Below, in pieces: positions 1-8,227 of a stretch of DNA of 64,000 nt (position 1 is the first letter of the stretch; each line of letters starts with the position of its first letter). Made by a program: the position numbers and the translations under genes. Source of the DNA: Massilia sp. PAMC28688 (GTDB lineage Bacteria > Pseudomonadota > Gammaproteobacteria > Burkholderiales > Burkholderiaceae_D); the NCBI RefSeq assembly GCF_019443445.1, contig NZ_CP080378.1, positions 682,001 to 746,000 of the forward strand. The letters run 5' to 3'. Under the pieces are notes generated by a model. That model was not told where the DNA came from, made no database searches, and was given only the letters and a program-made list of their open reading frames with translations.

Positions 1-2
1 GG

Positions 3-140
3 GGCCTGGCGCGCCTGGATGTGTTCACCACCGGCAGCGCGACGGCGCTCGCTGCCGCGTTGCACCGTCTGCTGGGGCTGGCGCCGGCGGTGTCGGCGGT
101 CGACATCGGGCATATTCCGCTGGTGCCTGCCGCAAACTAG
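3..140 (+). CDS. C-terminal end of an unidentified protein (5' truncated by window)
   Basis: An open frame runs in from the window edge and stops at TAG 138-140. It encodes 45 residues starting GLARLDVFTTGSATALAAAL and ending in VPAAN. The high-GC codon use fits a real gene tail and it stops just before the tRNA-His promoter. There is not enough sequence to name the family. Confidence 0.5.
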   Translation, partial: GLARLDVFTTGSATALAAALHRLLGLAPAVSAVDIGHIPLVPAAN

Positions 141-149
141 CATTTAGAT

Positions 150-178
150 TTGCAAGGTCGCGAAGAAGTTTGTATAAT
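150..178 (+). promoter_or_regulatory. Sigma-70 promoter of tRNA-His
   Basis: A -35 hexamer TTGCAA lies at 150-155 and a perfect -10 TATAAT at 173-178, separated by 17 bp. The tRNA begins about 45 bp downstream. Transcription would start near 185 and give a short 5' leader that must be trimmed. Confidence 0.75.
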
Positions 179-223
179 CGCTAGCTGTCTCGGAAGCATC
201 GTGACAAATGCAGTAAATCAGTG

Positions 224-299
224 GTGGCTGTAGCTCAGTTGGTAGAGTCCAGGATTGTGATTCCTGTTGTCGTGGGTTCGAGCCCCATCAGCCACCCCA
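224..299 (+). tRNA. tRNA-His (anticodon GTG), CCA encoded
   Basis: A full cloverleaf can be drawn. The acceptor GTGGCTG (224-230) pairs with CAGCCAC (289-295). The anticodon stem is CAGGA/TCCTG around loop TTGTGAT, giving anticodon GTG, and the T loop is TTCGAGC. The CCA end (297-299) is encoded. G223 can serve as the extra G-1 typical of tRNA-His, opposite discriminator C296. It is a single-gene unit with its own promoter and terminator. Confidence 0.96.
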
Positions 300-319
300 A
301 AGAATTCGCAGAACACATG

Positions 320-351
320 ACGGTTACACGCTTCGGCCTGTAGCCGTTTTT
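320..351 (+). terminator. Intrinsic terminator after tRNA-His
   Basis: ACGGTTACA (320-328) pairs with TGTAGCCGT (339-347), with one G-T pair, around a 10-nt loop. A run of five T follows. It ends the tRNA-His transcript and lies between this gene and the converging gene ending at 384. Confidence 0.75.
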
Positions 352-383
352 GTTTGTAGGGTGGTCCGCGGGCCCTGCCCGGC

Positions 384-953
384 CTAGGATGCTGGAGTGG
401 GCACAGGCGCACCAGCCGGCAGCCTGAGGCCGGCCAGGCGCCAGGTCGCAAATCCCGAGCGCACCATCACGAGGCCCAGGCGCTGCTCATTGGGCTCGCC
501 CTTGTTGCCTATGTAGGCAATGTAAGTATTTACTCCCTCACGTTCGCCCACCCAGTCCTTCTCCGCGGCGCCGGCTTCGGCATCTGCTTCCGCTTCACCC
601 TGATCGCGCCCCGTGTTGAATTTGCCGTGATTCATCATGCGCATGACAATGTCTGGCTGCACCAGGCCATCAACCAGCCGCCCCACCAGCGCGTCGCCGA
701 TGACACGGCCCACCATGGCCACCATGTCCCCCTGGTCGCGCTGGCCGCCATCGCGCGCCAGGATGGATGCTTTGACGCTCTCGCGCAGGCGCGGATAGTC
801 CACCCGCTCATTGAATGCGGCAGCATCCATCTCTTTGGCGGCAGTCTGCAATTGCCGCAGAGCCAGCAGGGGCGACCAGTACCAGAAGGCGGCGAGCAGA
901 AGCAGCAGCACCGGCACAATCATGACCAGGCGATTGTTGGAATTGGCCTGCAT
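384..953 (-). CDS. DUF2939-type membrane-anchored protein
   Basis: The protein has 189 residues. It opens with a short polar stretch (MQANSNNR), then one membrane segment (about residues 9-28, VMIVPVLLLLLAAFWYWS). This leads into the pattern SPLLALRQLQTAAKEMDAAAFNERVDYPRLRESVK, typical of the DUF2939 family (roughly residues 28-55). The rest is probably periplasmic. No enzymatic motif is seen. I chose the ATG at 953 because a GAAAG precedes it; upstream in-frame ATGs at 971 and 995 have poorer ribosome sites. Function is unknown for the family. Confidence 0.75.
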   Translation of the reverse strand: MQANSNNRLVMIVPVLLLLLAAFWYWSPLLALRQLQTAAKEMDAAAFNERVDYPRLRESVKASILARDGGQRDQGDMVAMVGRVIGDALVGRLVDGLVQPDIVMRMMNHGKFNTGRDQGEAEADAEAGAAEKDWVGEREGVNTYIAYIGNKGEPNEQRLGLVMVRSGFATWRLAGLRLPAGAPVPTPAS

Positions 954-1068
954 ATCAAAACTTTCGATCATGTAGAAAGATGCAAGTATAACCATTACTG
1001 TGGATGGCGCGGCCAGCCCGGGCCAGCTGGCGTAAAATCACCGTCATTTCCCTCACCTGGCACCACGC

Positions 1069-1461
1069 ATGAGCTATGACCTGATGGTATTCGACCCCGC
1101 CGCCGCGCCCGCCAAAAAGCGTGGCCCTTTCCTGGACTGGTATGACGCGCAGGCGGAGTGGAAAGAGGAGCACGACTATGACGACCCGGCCAACAGCACA
1201 CCGGGCCTGCGTGGATTTTTTGCTGACATTGCCGCCGAATTCCCCCCGCAGCAGGAAGAGGATGGCCCCGGCACTGACTTCACCATCGGCAGCGCCCTCA
1301 TCTACATGACGTTTGAATGGGATCGTATCGACCAGGCCCACGAGACCGTATTTCGCCTGGCGGCCAAGCACCAGCTGGGCTTTTTCGATGTCAGTTCGGA
1401 CCTGGCTGAAACCTGGCTGCCGGATAACAAGGGTGGCCTGTACATTGCCCACTCCGACTGA
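1069..1461 (+). CDS. Conserved hypothetical protein, 130 aa
   Basis: This is a small acidic cytoplasmic protein (starts MSYDLMVFDPAAAPAKKRG) with no signal peptide or membrane segment. Aromatic and acidic residues dominate (FLDWYDAQAEWKEEHDYDD). I recognise the MSYDLMVFDP...WY opening as recurring in uncharacterised proteobacterial proteins, often near immunity- or toxin-like genes, but I cannot assign a role. Its TGA (1459-1461) overlaps the ATG of the next gene by one base, so the two are probably translationally coupled. Confidence 0.8.
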   Translation: MSYDLMVFDPAAAPAKKRGPFLDWYDAQAEWKEEHDYDDPANSTPGLRGFFADIAAEFPPQQEEDGPGTDFTIGSALIYMTFEWDRIDQAHETVFRLAAKHQLGFFDVSSDLAETWLPDNKGGLYIAHSD

Positions 1462-2174
1462 TGCCGGACAGGCTGGCAGGCATCTGTTGGCCGCATGCGG
1501 CAACGGTTGGCCACGCAACGGTTACCACGCCCTTCATCTACGGCAGCTTCAGCCGCGGGCATGGCAACGACGGCATAGCCACGTGCGACCTTGTTGGCGC
1601 CGGGAAGTATCGCAACGGCGCCGGGCGCTGGTGGTGCCGCACCCACCAGCACTACTGGGGAACGAAGGCAGACCTGGCGGCGCTGGCCGCCACCGCCGTC
1701 AAACGCTGCGTCCGGCACAGCGCCCCCATGCACTACGTGCGCGATCCGCTGATCGTGGCCCCGGGCCCGCATGCGCGTATCAGCATCGCTGCATGCGGGC
1801 AGGCGCTGCGCGTGCAAGTGGATGACGAGCCGCCCAGTGTTCAGCATGCCATTGCCATTGCCTATGATCCGGCCAGCAAGTTGTTCGACGCGCAGGATAT
1901 CGTCCAGGTCAATGTCACGCCGCCAATGGTGGCCGCCCTCGCCACGCCCCAGCCGCAGGGCTGTGTCTGCTGCAGCAGGTGCGGCCATCCCCACCTGGAT
2001 TTGGGCGACTTCGCCGCACGCCCGCACAGACGCCACTATTGCGGGCATTGCGGCAACGACACGACACACAGCAAGACGGCCATTGTGTCGACTCCCCTCC
2101 TGCCTCTGATTGCCTATTACCGTGGGGCACTTAACATTCCCTGTTCAATCGTGCCAAGCAATAACATGCTATAA
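1461..2174 (+). CDS. Zinc-ribbon protein of unknown function, 237 aa
   Basis: The C-terminal half holds a clear four-cysteine zinc ribbon. Cys171-x2-Cys174 is followed by GHPHLDLGDFAARPH and then Cys194-x2-Cys197. The N-terminal half has WWCRTHQHYWG (residues 57-67), which looks like a second conserved patch. No signal peptide is seen. The start overlaps the stop of the upstream 130-aa gene (TGATG), suggesting one transcript. A 255-aa frame on the opposite strand covers most of the gene, but the zinc-ribbon spacing and coupling support the plus strand. The biochemical role is unknown; nucleic-acid or protein binding is possible from the ribbon alone. Confidence 0.65.
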   Translation: MPDRLAGICWPHAATVGHATVTTPFIYGSFSRGHGNDGIATCDLVGAGKYRNGAGRWWCRTHQHYWGTKADLAALAATAVKRCVRHSAPMHYVRDPLIVAPGPHARISIAACGQALRVQVDDEPPSVQHAIAIAYDPASKLFDAQDIVQVNVTPPMVAALATPQPQGCVCCSRCGHPHLDLGDFAARPHRRHYCGHCGNDTTHSKTAIVSTPLLPLIAYYRGALNIPCSIVPSNNML

Positions 2175-2200
2175 CGGTATCAAGTCAACAGGAGAACATC

Positions 2201-2422
2201 ATGGATATCGATGAACGTCGCGTGCAGGAACGCCGCCAGGACGAGCAGACCGCCGCGCAGATTACGGAAGCAGCAGCGCTGCAGCGCGCTTTCGGCAGTG
2301 ATGCGGCCCAGCGGTTCCTGAAGCTGCGCGGCATAGGCGACCAGCTGGCGCAGGACCTGCTCCTGGAAAACTACGACCGCCGCCAGCAAGCGCGGCGCGA
2401 GCGCCTGGCTGCGGCCAGCTGA
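2201..2422 (+). CDS. Small charged hypothetical protein, 73 aa
   Basis: A strong ribosome site (AGGAG, 7 nt before ATG 2201) supports this small gene. The product is mostly helical-looking and rich in Arg, Gln, Asp and Ala (MDIDERRVQERRQDEQTAAQ). The stretch FLKLRGIGDQLAQDLLLENYDRR is the most family-like part. No cysteines, signal or membrane segment are seen. It converges on the MFS gene with a 14-bp gap. Function unknown. Confidence 0.65.
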   Translation: MDIDERRVQERRQDEQTAAQITEAAALQRAFGSDAAQRFLKLRGIGDQLAQDLLLENYDRRQQARRERLAAAS

Positions 2423-2436
2423 CGTCTGGCCTGGGC

Positions 2437-3645
2437 CTAAGCCGCAGCGGGCGCGGCCGAGAGGCGCGCGCGCCATCCATGCAGCAGCCACGCGGCCCAG
2501 GCTGACAAGATGGCGCCCAGCAGCAAGACCAGCCGTGTATCAAACAAGGTGAGCACGGAGCCTGCCAGGGCCATGAGGATATTGGCCAGGCAGAAAGTCG
2601 TCGACAGCAAGCCCATCACGGCGCCCTGCCCCAGCGCAGAAAACTGCTCCGCACACCAACCCGGCACAACGGCGTTGTAATAGGCGTTGGGAATCCCAAA
2701 CAGGATAATCGCGCACAAACCCACATACAGGTTACCCAGGGCCAAGGCGGCGACGGTCAGCGCCGCCGCCAGGGCGTAGTGACTGGCGCGCACCAAAGGC
2801 GGCCGGGTGCTGGGGGCACCGGCGAACAGGGCCGCGAAAGTCATCACGGCGCACAGGCCTGCCGTCCACCATGCGATGCCGATGGTGCCGTAGCCCCCCG
2901 TTTCCACCAGCCACAGCGGATAGAATTCGTAAAACGCCGTGACACCGCAGGTATAGGCCAGCTGAACGATAAACAGCAGCCGCAGCTGTGGGTGGCGCAC
3001 GAGGTTCAATGAATGCTGGTCGCGCGCCACTTCCCACCATGATGTGGTTGCGGTGGACGGCGTTTCGCGCGGCAGGACTGCAGCCACGGTCGCGGCACTG
3101 AGCAGCAAGGCACTGGCGGCGATCCAGAATGGCACGGTGATGCCGAACCCCACGGTGGCCCCGGCCAGCAGCGGCCCGGCCAGCCAGCCCAGGTAAAAGG
3201 CACTGTTAAGCCAGGAAAGTGCGCGCAGGCGCAATTCGCCCTGAAGACGCTCGGACAGCATGGCGCGCGCAACGGCGCCATTGCCTTCCATGAGGCCGGT
3301 GGCAAAGCGCGCGGCAATGAGGAGCGGATACGATTCCAGCGCCAGTGCGCCCACCGTGGCGGCATGGCCGGCCGCCGCGCCCAGGGCCGTCATGATGAGC
3401 ACCGGACGGCGGCCATAGCGGTCTGACAGCGGGCCCAGCAACGCCGAGCCGATCAGCAGCCCGAGCGGATTGATGGTCAGGGCCAGGCCGAACAGCAATT
3501 TGGGCGGCAAGCCGAGAAAGGAATTCATGCCATTTGGCGCGCCGGCGGCAAACAGCGGTGGCAAGATCGGATATGGCAAGGAAGCGCCAATTGTGGCGAA
3601 CAGGCCCAGCAGGCAGGCGATGGCAATCAGGAGACGGTTCTGCAT
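2437..3645 (-). CDS. Major facilitator superfamily transporter
   Basis: This is a 402-aa inner-membrane protein with about 12 hydrophobic segments. The MFS signature between TM2 and TM3 is present as GPLSDRYGRRP (about residues 71-81), and the first segment reads LLIAIACLLGLFATIGASLP. Length and layout fit a proton-coupled secondary transporter of the drug or sugar efflux type. The substrate cannot be told from sequence. The ATG at 3645 is preceded by a G-rich ribosome site very close to it. It appears to be a single-gene unit. Confidence 0.88.
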   Translation of the reverse strand: MQNRLLIAIACLLGLFATIGASLPYPILPPLFAAGAPNGMNSFLGLPPKLLFGLALTINPLGLLIGSALLGPLSDRYGRRPVLIMTALGAAAGHAATVGALALESYPLLIAARFATGLMEGNGAVARAMLSERLQGELRLRALSWLNSAFYLGWLAGPLLAGATVGFGITVPFWIAASALLLSAATVAAVLPRETPSTATTSWWEVARDQHSLNLVRHPQLRLLFIVQLAYTCGVTAFYEFYPLWLVETGGYGTIGIAWWTAGLCAVMTFAALFAGAPSTRPPLVRASHYALAAALTVAALALGNLYVGLCAIILFGIPNAYYNAVVPGWCAEQFSALGQGAVMGLLSTTFCLANILMALAGSVLTLFDTRLVLLLGAILSAWAAWLLHGWRARLSAAPAAA

Positions 3646-3706
3646 CCCCCGATTATCTTACGCGGGTTGCAATTTGTATATTGCTGCCGGGTGCCGCAGG
3701 AAAATC

Positions 3707-4267
3707 TTATAGATACGCGATCGGACACTGGTCGATCCCCTGGCGGGCTGCATTGATGCGCTGGGCGCATAGTTCGTAGCGAATGCCGTGCTCAAAATCG
3801 ATGGGCACCACTTTTCCGAACGGCAGCACCACTTCGCGCTTGTCCTGGCGCCGCGATTGCAGAGCCCCGACATCGGCCGGAATGGTCATGGCGGCATGGA
3901 GATCGTTACGGTCAGCGTGCTGGGTACGGTCCACATGAACCGTGACGTCGATCTCTGCCGCCACCCCGCCAGGCACGGCGCGCAGGGCGCCGAAACGCCG
4001 CTTGGCATCGAGTACGCCCCATCTGCAGGTGCCGCCCGGCTCGCATTGCTTGATCTGCGACAGCGGAAAGTATTCCGTGCTGCCGGCTAGCTTGTCCATC
4101 GGCCAGGCCGTGCGCACACCGTCGCGCTTGCCGGTCATGGCGTGATCGAAGGTCAGGCTATTGACGATGGAGACAGCCGGTGCGCCTGAGGGGGCAGTCG
4201 GGGCAACCCCGGCGCACCCGGCAACTGTCAGCAATGCCGCAAGGGCGAAGAGAGAAAAAGAGCGCAT
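3707..4267 (-). CDS. Putative lipoprotein, 186 aa
   Basis: The product begins MRSFSLFALAALLTVAGCAG, a signal peptide with lipobox TVAGC, so Cys18 should be lipidated. The mature part contains two Cys (QCEPGGTCRWG) that could form a disulfide, and two more near the C terminus (LCAQ, QCPI). I took the ATG at 4267 because of AGGAAG ahead of it; the frame extends 21 codons upstream without a signal peptide. It carries no domain I can name. Probably anchored to the outer membrane, facing the periplasm. Confidence 0.75.
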   Translation of the reverse strand: MRSFSLFALAALLTVAGCAGVAPTAPSGAPAVSIVNSLTFDHAMTGKRDGVRTAWPMDKLAGSTEYFPLSQIKQCEPGGTCRWGVLDAKRRFGALRAVPGGVAAEIDVTVHVDRTQHADRNDLHAAMTIPADVGALQSRRQDKREVVLPFGKVVPIDFEHGIRYELCAQRINAARQGIDQCPIAYL

Positions 4268-4404
4268 GGTAGCTTCCTGTCCAGCTGATGGGATCGACAA
4301 CCAGGAAAGCGTAACATTGTCACGCGTCAAGCAGCGCGCGGCTGGGAGGCGGACGCCGGGCGAGCCGGCGGCCTTGAGAAACCCGTGCGCTAGCGCCTAA
4401 AGAC

Positions 4405-4755
4405 CTAGTCGAGCTTCCAGGAATAATCGACCTTGGTCCAGGTCGCGGCCGGGGCACCGTCCTTGGTGCCCGGCTTGAATTTGCACGCCGAAATGGATTT
4501 CATCGCAGCCTTGTCCAGATTCTTAAACCCGCTCGATTTCTCAAGCTTGGATTCAGCCACTGAACCGTCCGGATTGACCAGGAAAGACATGGACGTGGTG
4601 CCCTGTTCTTCATTCATGAGCGAGGCTTTCGGATAGTCCGCCTTGCACTTGCTGGAATCAAACACTGCCGCCACTTCGGCAGCGCTTGCAGCACCAGCCA
4701 CTGCTACCAGAGCAATGGCCATCAGGCCCCTGGCATAACGCGAATAAGTACCCAT
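4405..4755 (-). CDS. Secreted TonB C-terminal-domain protein, 116 aa
   Basis: A signal peptide (about residues 1-25, cut after AGAASA) precedes a compact domain resembling the TonB C-terminal fold: CKADYPKASLMNEEQGTTSM, then FLVNPDGSVAESKLEKSSGF, and a closing pair of aromatic strands ending in YSWKLD. It lacks the membrane anchor and Pro-rich linker of true TonB, so it is a free periplasmic form. Two Cys (KCKADYP, SACKF) may pair. A strong GAGGAGG site precedes the ATG. Role unknown: possibly a competitor or partner in TonB systems, of which this window has several receptors. Confidence 0.78.
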   Translation of the reverse strand: MGTYSRYARGLMAIALVAVAGAASAAEVAAVFDSSKCKADYPKASLMNEEQGTTSMSFLVNPDGSVAESKLEKSSGFKNLDKAAMKSISACKFKPGTKDGAPAATWTKVDYSWKLD

Positions 4756-4796
4756 TGCATTTCCCTCCTCAGCTACGGCTAACTACTGTTAAAGCA

Positions 4797-6560
4797 TCAA
4801 AATTCTTCCCACTCGTCATTCACGGTAGCCACCTTCTTTGGCTGCCGCGGTGGCGTAGCGGCGGCCGCTGCCACGCGCTTGGGGGCAGCGCGCGGCGCAC
4901 GCGCAGCGCTTCTGGGCAGGGCGGCCGGCTTGCGCGGGGCTTCCTGCACGGCTTCCTGCTCGGCCACGGGAGCGCTCTGGGCCAGCTCACCTTCGACCAG
5001 CTTGAACACGCTCACGACATGGGCCAGTTCGCCGGCCTGGTCTTGCAGGCTCTGGGCCGCCGCGGCAGCCTGTTCCACCAGCGACGCATTTTGCTGGGTC
5101 ATGCTGTCCATTTCGATGATTGACAGGTTGACCTGTTCAATACCTGCGCTTTGTTCCTGGCTGGCGTTGGAGATTTCGCTCATGATGTCGGTGACGCGGC
5201 GCACGCTGGCCACCACTTCATCCATCGTCACGCCGGCCTGGCCGACCAGCTTGCTGCCGCGCTCGACTTTTTCGACCGAGTCGCCGATCAGGGTCTTGAT
5301 TTCCTTGGCGGCGGCAGCGCTGCGCTGGGCCAGGTTGCGCACTTCCGAAGCGACGACGGCAAAGCCACGGCCCTGTTCACCGGCACGGGCCGCTTCCACG
5401 GCAGCGTTCAACGCGAGGATATTGGTCTGGAAGGCAATGCCATCGATCACGCCGATGATGTCGACAATCTTGTTGGCCGATGTATTGATCGATCCCATGG
5501 TATCGACCACTTGCGCAACCACTTCACCACCCTTGCGTGCCACTTCCGAGGCAGTCGCGGCCAGCAAGTTCGCTTCACGGGCGTTGTCGGCATTTTGTTT
5601 GACGGTGGAGGTCAGCTCTTCCATGGCGGAGGCCGTTTTTTCCAGCGAGCTGGCCTGCATCTCGGTACGCGAGGAAAGGTCGAGGTTGCCGGCCGCGATC
5701 TCGCGCGATGCCGTACCAATGGTTTCCGTACCGTGCCGGACCTGGCCGACGATGTCTTTCAGGCTGTTGCGCATTTCGCGCACTTCCATCAGCAGGCTGC
5801 CCTTGCCGGCATTGGTGGTGTCGATCGAGATCGACAGGTCGCCCTGGGCAATGCTGCTGGCAATCCGGGCCGTGTAGTCGGGTTCGCCACCGAGTTGCTT
5901 GATCAGCTTGCGGGTGATGACCACGGCCGCGGCCAGGCCAACCAGCACGGCGAAAATGGCGAAAGCGAGCATGGCGTTGCGGGCGGTCTGGTATTCCCCT
6001 GCGGCAGCTTGCGCAGCCTGGGCAGTCTGCTTTTCTTCCAGCACGGCCAGCTGCTCGAGTGCTGCCATCCATTTTTTCTGGTGGGGACGAATTTCGCGGA
6101 TCAAGACCTTGGTGGCCGCTTCAGCATTGCCCGCCATCCACAGTTCGGAAGCCTTGGCAATGGCCGGCATGGCCGCCCCTTCATGCTCCTTGATTTGCTT
6201 GAGCAACTCCTTTTCCTGCGGCGTCGTGGCCGCCTCCTTGGCAAATTTCTCCGACAGCTTCTGCTGGGCCGCGCCGTATGCCGCCGCCAGGTCATTGACC
6301 CGCTTCATTTCGGGCGCCATGTCATCCGGCTCCGACAACAGGGTCAGGATGCGCAAGGAGGTGATGCGGTCGGCCACGTTGTTACGCATTTCAACCACCA
6401 GCCGATTGACCACGTTGTTCACGCCCACCACATTGTCGAGCCGATCCTGGATCAAGCGCATGTTGTAGATGCCGATGCTGGTGACAGCCACCAGGAAAAA
6501 CAGCACGAGGCTGAAACCGAGTCCAAGCCGGGTCCCGACTTTCATGTTGGAGAGGTTCAT
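4797..6560 (-). CDS. Methyl-accepting chemotaxis protein
   Basis: A 587-aa inner-membrane chemoreceptor. TM1 is about residues 13-31 and TM2 about 195-216, enclosing a periplasmic four-helix-bundle sensor of about 160 residues. A HAMP linker follows (about 216-270), then the long cytoplasmic coiled coil with the conserved hairpin tip [20 protein letters not shown]. The C terminus ends in NDEWEEF, an xWxxF pentapeptide like those that tether CheR, so it is probably a methylated major-type receptor. An Ala/Lys/Pro-rich linker precedes that tether. The ligand cannot be predicted. No chemotaxis kinase genes are nearby. Confidence 0.93.
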   Translation of the reverse strand: MNLSNMKVGTRLGLGFSLVLFFLVAVTSIGIYNMRLIQDRLDNVVGVNNVVNRLVVEMRNNVADRITSLRILTLLSEPDDMAPEMKRVNDLAAAYGAAQQKLSEKFAKEAATTPQEKELLKQIKEHEGAAMPAIAKASELWMAGNAEAATKVLIREIRPHQKKWMAALEQLAVLEEKQTAQAAQAAAGEYQTARNAMLAFAIFAVLVGLAAAVVITRKLIKQLGGEPDYTARIASSIAQGDLSISIDTTNAGKGSLLMEVREMRNSLKDIVGQVRHGTETIGTASREIAAGNLDLSSRTEMQASSLEKTASAMEELTSTVKQNADNAREANLLAATASEVARKGGEVVAQVVDTMGSINTSANKIVDIIGVIDGIAFQTNILALNAAVEAARAGEQGRGFAVVASEVRNLAQRSAAAAKEIKTLIGDSVEKVERGSKLVGQAGVTMDEVVASVRRVTDIMSEISNASQEQSAGIEQVNLSIIEMDSMTQQNASLVEQAAAAAQSLQDQAGELAHVVSVFKLVEGELAQSAPVAEQEAVQEAPRKPAALPRSAARAPRAAPKRVAAAAATPPRQPKKVATVNDEWEEF

Positions 6561-6683
6561 AATGTGTCTTTATTAAGAAACAATTGGTGGAATGGAAGAC
6601 GGATCTGCAGCGAAACAGTGCGCGCGGATATTTCTTTCAGGATAAATCAAATACATCCCAACACCGGGAAAAGTGCCGTCTTT

Positions 6684-6698
6684 GAAACAAATTGTTTC
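6684..6698. promoter_or_regulatory. Perfect 15-bp palindrome upstream of the chemoreceptor
   Basis: GAAACAAATTGTTTC is an exact inverted repeat with a single central base, 124 bp upstream of the chemoreceptor start and 88 bp beyond the end of dusA. A further half-site (GAAACAATTG) lies near 6577, just before the start codon. It has the form of an operator for a dimeric regulator; the regulator is unknown. Confidence 0.4.
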
Positions 6699-6785
6699 AC
6701 CAGAACAACACTTCACCCGCTGGTGCGGTGCAGAAAATCAACGATATGAAGAAGTATAGTGCGGATTCTTGCCGTACGGCAAGGA

Positions 6786-7793
6786 TTAATCCAATTGGGC
6801 ACGCTCGCGCATGCGCGCGAAGGCTTCAAGCAGGAGGCGGGGGTCGGCGGAGGCGAGTTTCTTAGGGTCGGACAGGATTTGACGGTAGGTGCGGGCCCCG
6901 GGCAAGCCCGCCATGAGGCCGAGCATGTGACGGGTGATCGAGTTCAGCTTCAAACCACGGGCCCCGTGCAAGGCCAGCTGTGCATCAATGTAGGGAATCA
7001 TTGCCTGCAGCACTTCCTCACGCGTCTTGACGGCACTGTCGTCGCCATAGAAGCGCTGGTCATAGGTGGCCATCACGTAAGGGTTGTGATAAGCCTCTCG
7101 TCCGAGCATGACACCGTCCACGTGCTGCAAGTGAGCGGCCACTTCGTCGTCCGTCTTGATGCCGCCGTTGATGATGATTTCCAGCTCAGGGAACTCGCGC
7201 TTGAGCTGGTAGGCAACTTCATATTTCAGGGGCGGGATCTCGCGGTTTTCCTTCGGTGACAAGCCCTTGAGGATGGCATTGCGGGCGTGGACGATGAAGG
7301 TCGTGCAGCCGGCGGCGGCAATGGTGCCGACAAAATCACGCACGAAACCGTAGTCCTCATTGCGGTCGATGCCAATGCGGTGCTTGACCGTGACATCGAT
7401 GGACACTGCATCACGCATGGCCTTGACGCAGTCGGCCACCAGTTGCGGCTCGGCCATGAGGCAGGCGCCGAATGCCCCTTTTTGCACACGTTCGGACGGG
7501 CAGCCGCAATTGAGGTTGATTTCATCGTAACCCCACTCTTGTCCCAGCTTTGCACTTTTTGCAAGATCCGCAGGGTCGCTGCCGCCCAGCTGCAAGGCGA
7601 CGGGATGCTCTTCCTCGTTGAAACGCAAGTGCCGCTCCACGTCGCCATACACGAGGGCTCCGGTCGTGACCATTTCGGTGTACAACCAGGTGTGACGCGT
7701 GATCTGGCGATGGAAGACGCGGCAGTGGCGGTCCGTCCAGTCCATCATGGGGGCGACGGACAGGCGGCGGCTGCCGGGATTACTTGGTTTCAT
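6786..7793 (-). CDS. dusA: tRNA-dihydrouridine(20/20a) synthase DusA
   Basis: A 335-aa FMN enzyme that reduces uridine to dihydrouridine in the tRNA D loop, using NADPH. The TIM barrel starts with LSVAPMMDWTDRHCRVFHRQ, a DusA-type opening. The motif NLNCGCPS contains the catalytic Cys98. The phosphate-binding stretch INGGIKTDDEV and the GREAYHNP motif are also present. The DWTDRHCR version and overall length favour DusA over DusB or DusC. A 7-bp palindrome (6768-6783) directly follows the stop and may help end transcription, though it lacks a clear U tract. Confidence 0.93.
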   Translation of the reverse strand: MKPSNPGSRRLSVAPMMDWTDRHCRVFHRQITRHTWLYTEMVTTGALVYGDVERHLRFNEEEHPVALQLGGSDPADLAKSAKLGQEWGYDEINLNCGCPSERVQKGAFGACLMAEPQLVADCVKAMRDAVSIDVTVKHRIGIDRNEDYGFVRDFVGTIAAAGCTTFIVHARNAILKGLSPKENREIPPLKYEVAYQLKREFPELEIIINGGIKTDDEVAAHLQHVDGVMLGREAYHNPYVMATYDQRFYGDDSAVKTREEVLQAMIPYIDAQLALHGARGLKLNSITRHMLGLMAGLPGARTYRQILSDPKKLASADPRLLLEAFARMRERAQLD

Positions 7794-8167
7794 GGCAAAG
7801 TCTTGTCAACAACAGGCGGTCAGGCGGGGCCGTTATTTTACCCTGCCTTGCGCCGCGCCGGGAAAGTGCGATGGCCACTGCAGTCCTGGGCGGCATGGTT
7901 GCTGCATGGGGCGCTAATGCTCGGCACCACAGCTGCCGCGAAAAGGCAGGCCGGCGCACCCATCTGGCTGCATGGTGGGAAGGTCATGACGGCCAGCGCG
8001 CCTGCAGCCAGTGCGGTGTCCCCAATCCTTGTGACCAGGCTGGCGTTCAACCCGGCACACTCTGCCTTGGCGGCCACACTGTCCAGCCGTGTCCGTTGTC
8101 GTCAGGCGCGTCAATCGCACCCCACGTCTCAGGCGCAGCGGCATGCGTTCGCTAAAACCGCGGACGC
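7794..8167. other. Gene-free stretch between dusA and typA terminator
   Basis: About 370 bp without a convincing gene. Short frames exist on both strands (for example a Cys- and Ala-rich minus-strand frame 8077-7838), but they overlap each other, lack ribosome sites and show no family motif. A TAAAAT at about 7836-7841, read on the minus strand, may be the -10 of dusA. The segment could be a decayed small secreted-protein gene. Confidence 0.4.
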
Positions 8168-8209
8168 AAAAAAAACCGCCGCGCCTGGAAAGGCAACGGC
8201 GGTTTTTTT
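8168..8209 (-). terminator. Bidirectional intrinsic terminator after typA
   Basis: AAAACCGCCG and CGGCGGTTTT form a 10-bp stem around a 15-nt centre that includes GCCT/AGGC and can extend it. A run of A on the left and T on the right makes it active in either direction. It lies about 20 bp past the typA stop. Confidence 0.85.
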
Positions 8210-8227
8210 GTGGGGTTCGCAGGACGA

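Noticed and set aside
1302..2069. 255-codon minus-strand frame covering the zinc-ribbon gene
   Set aside because: The plus strand has the coupled start and an ordered Cys-x2-Cys ribbon; the minus frame has no recognisable features.
7838..8144. Overlapping minus-strand frames that resemble a small secreted protein
   Set aside because: Two frames compete, neither has a ribosome site or a convincing signal peptide, and no domain is recognisable.
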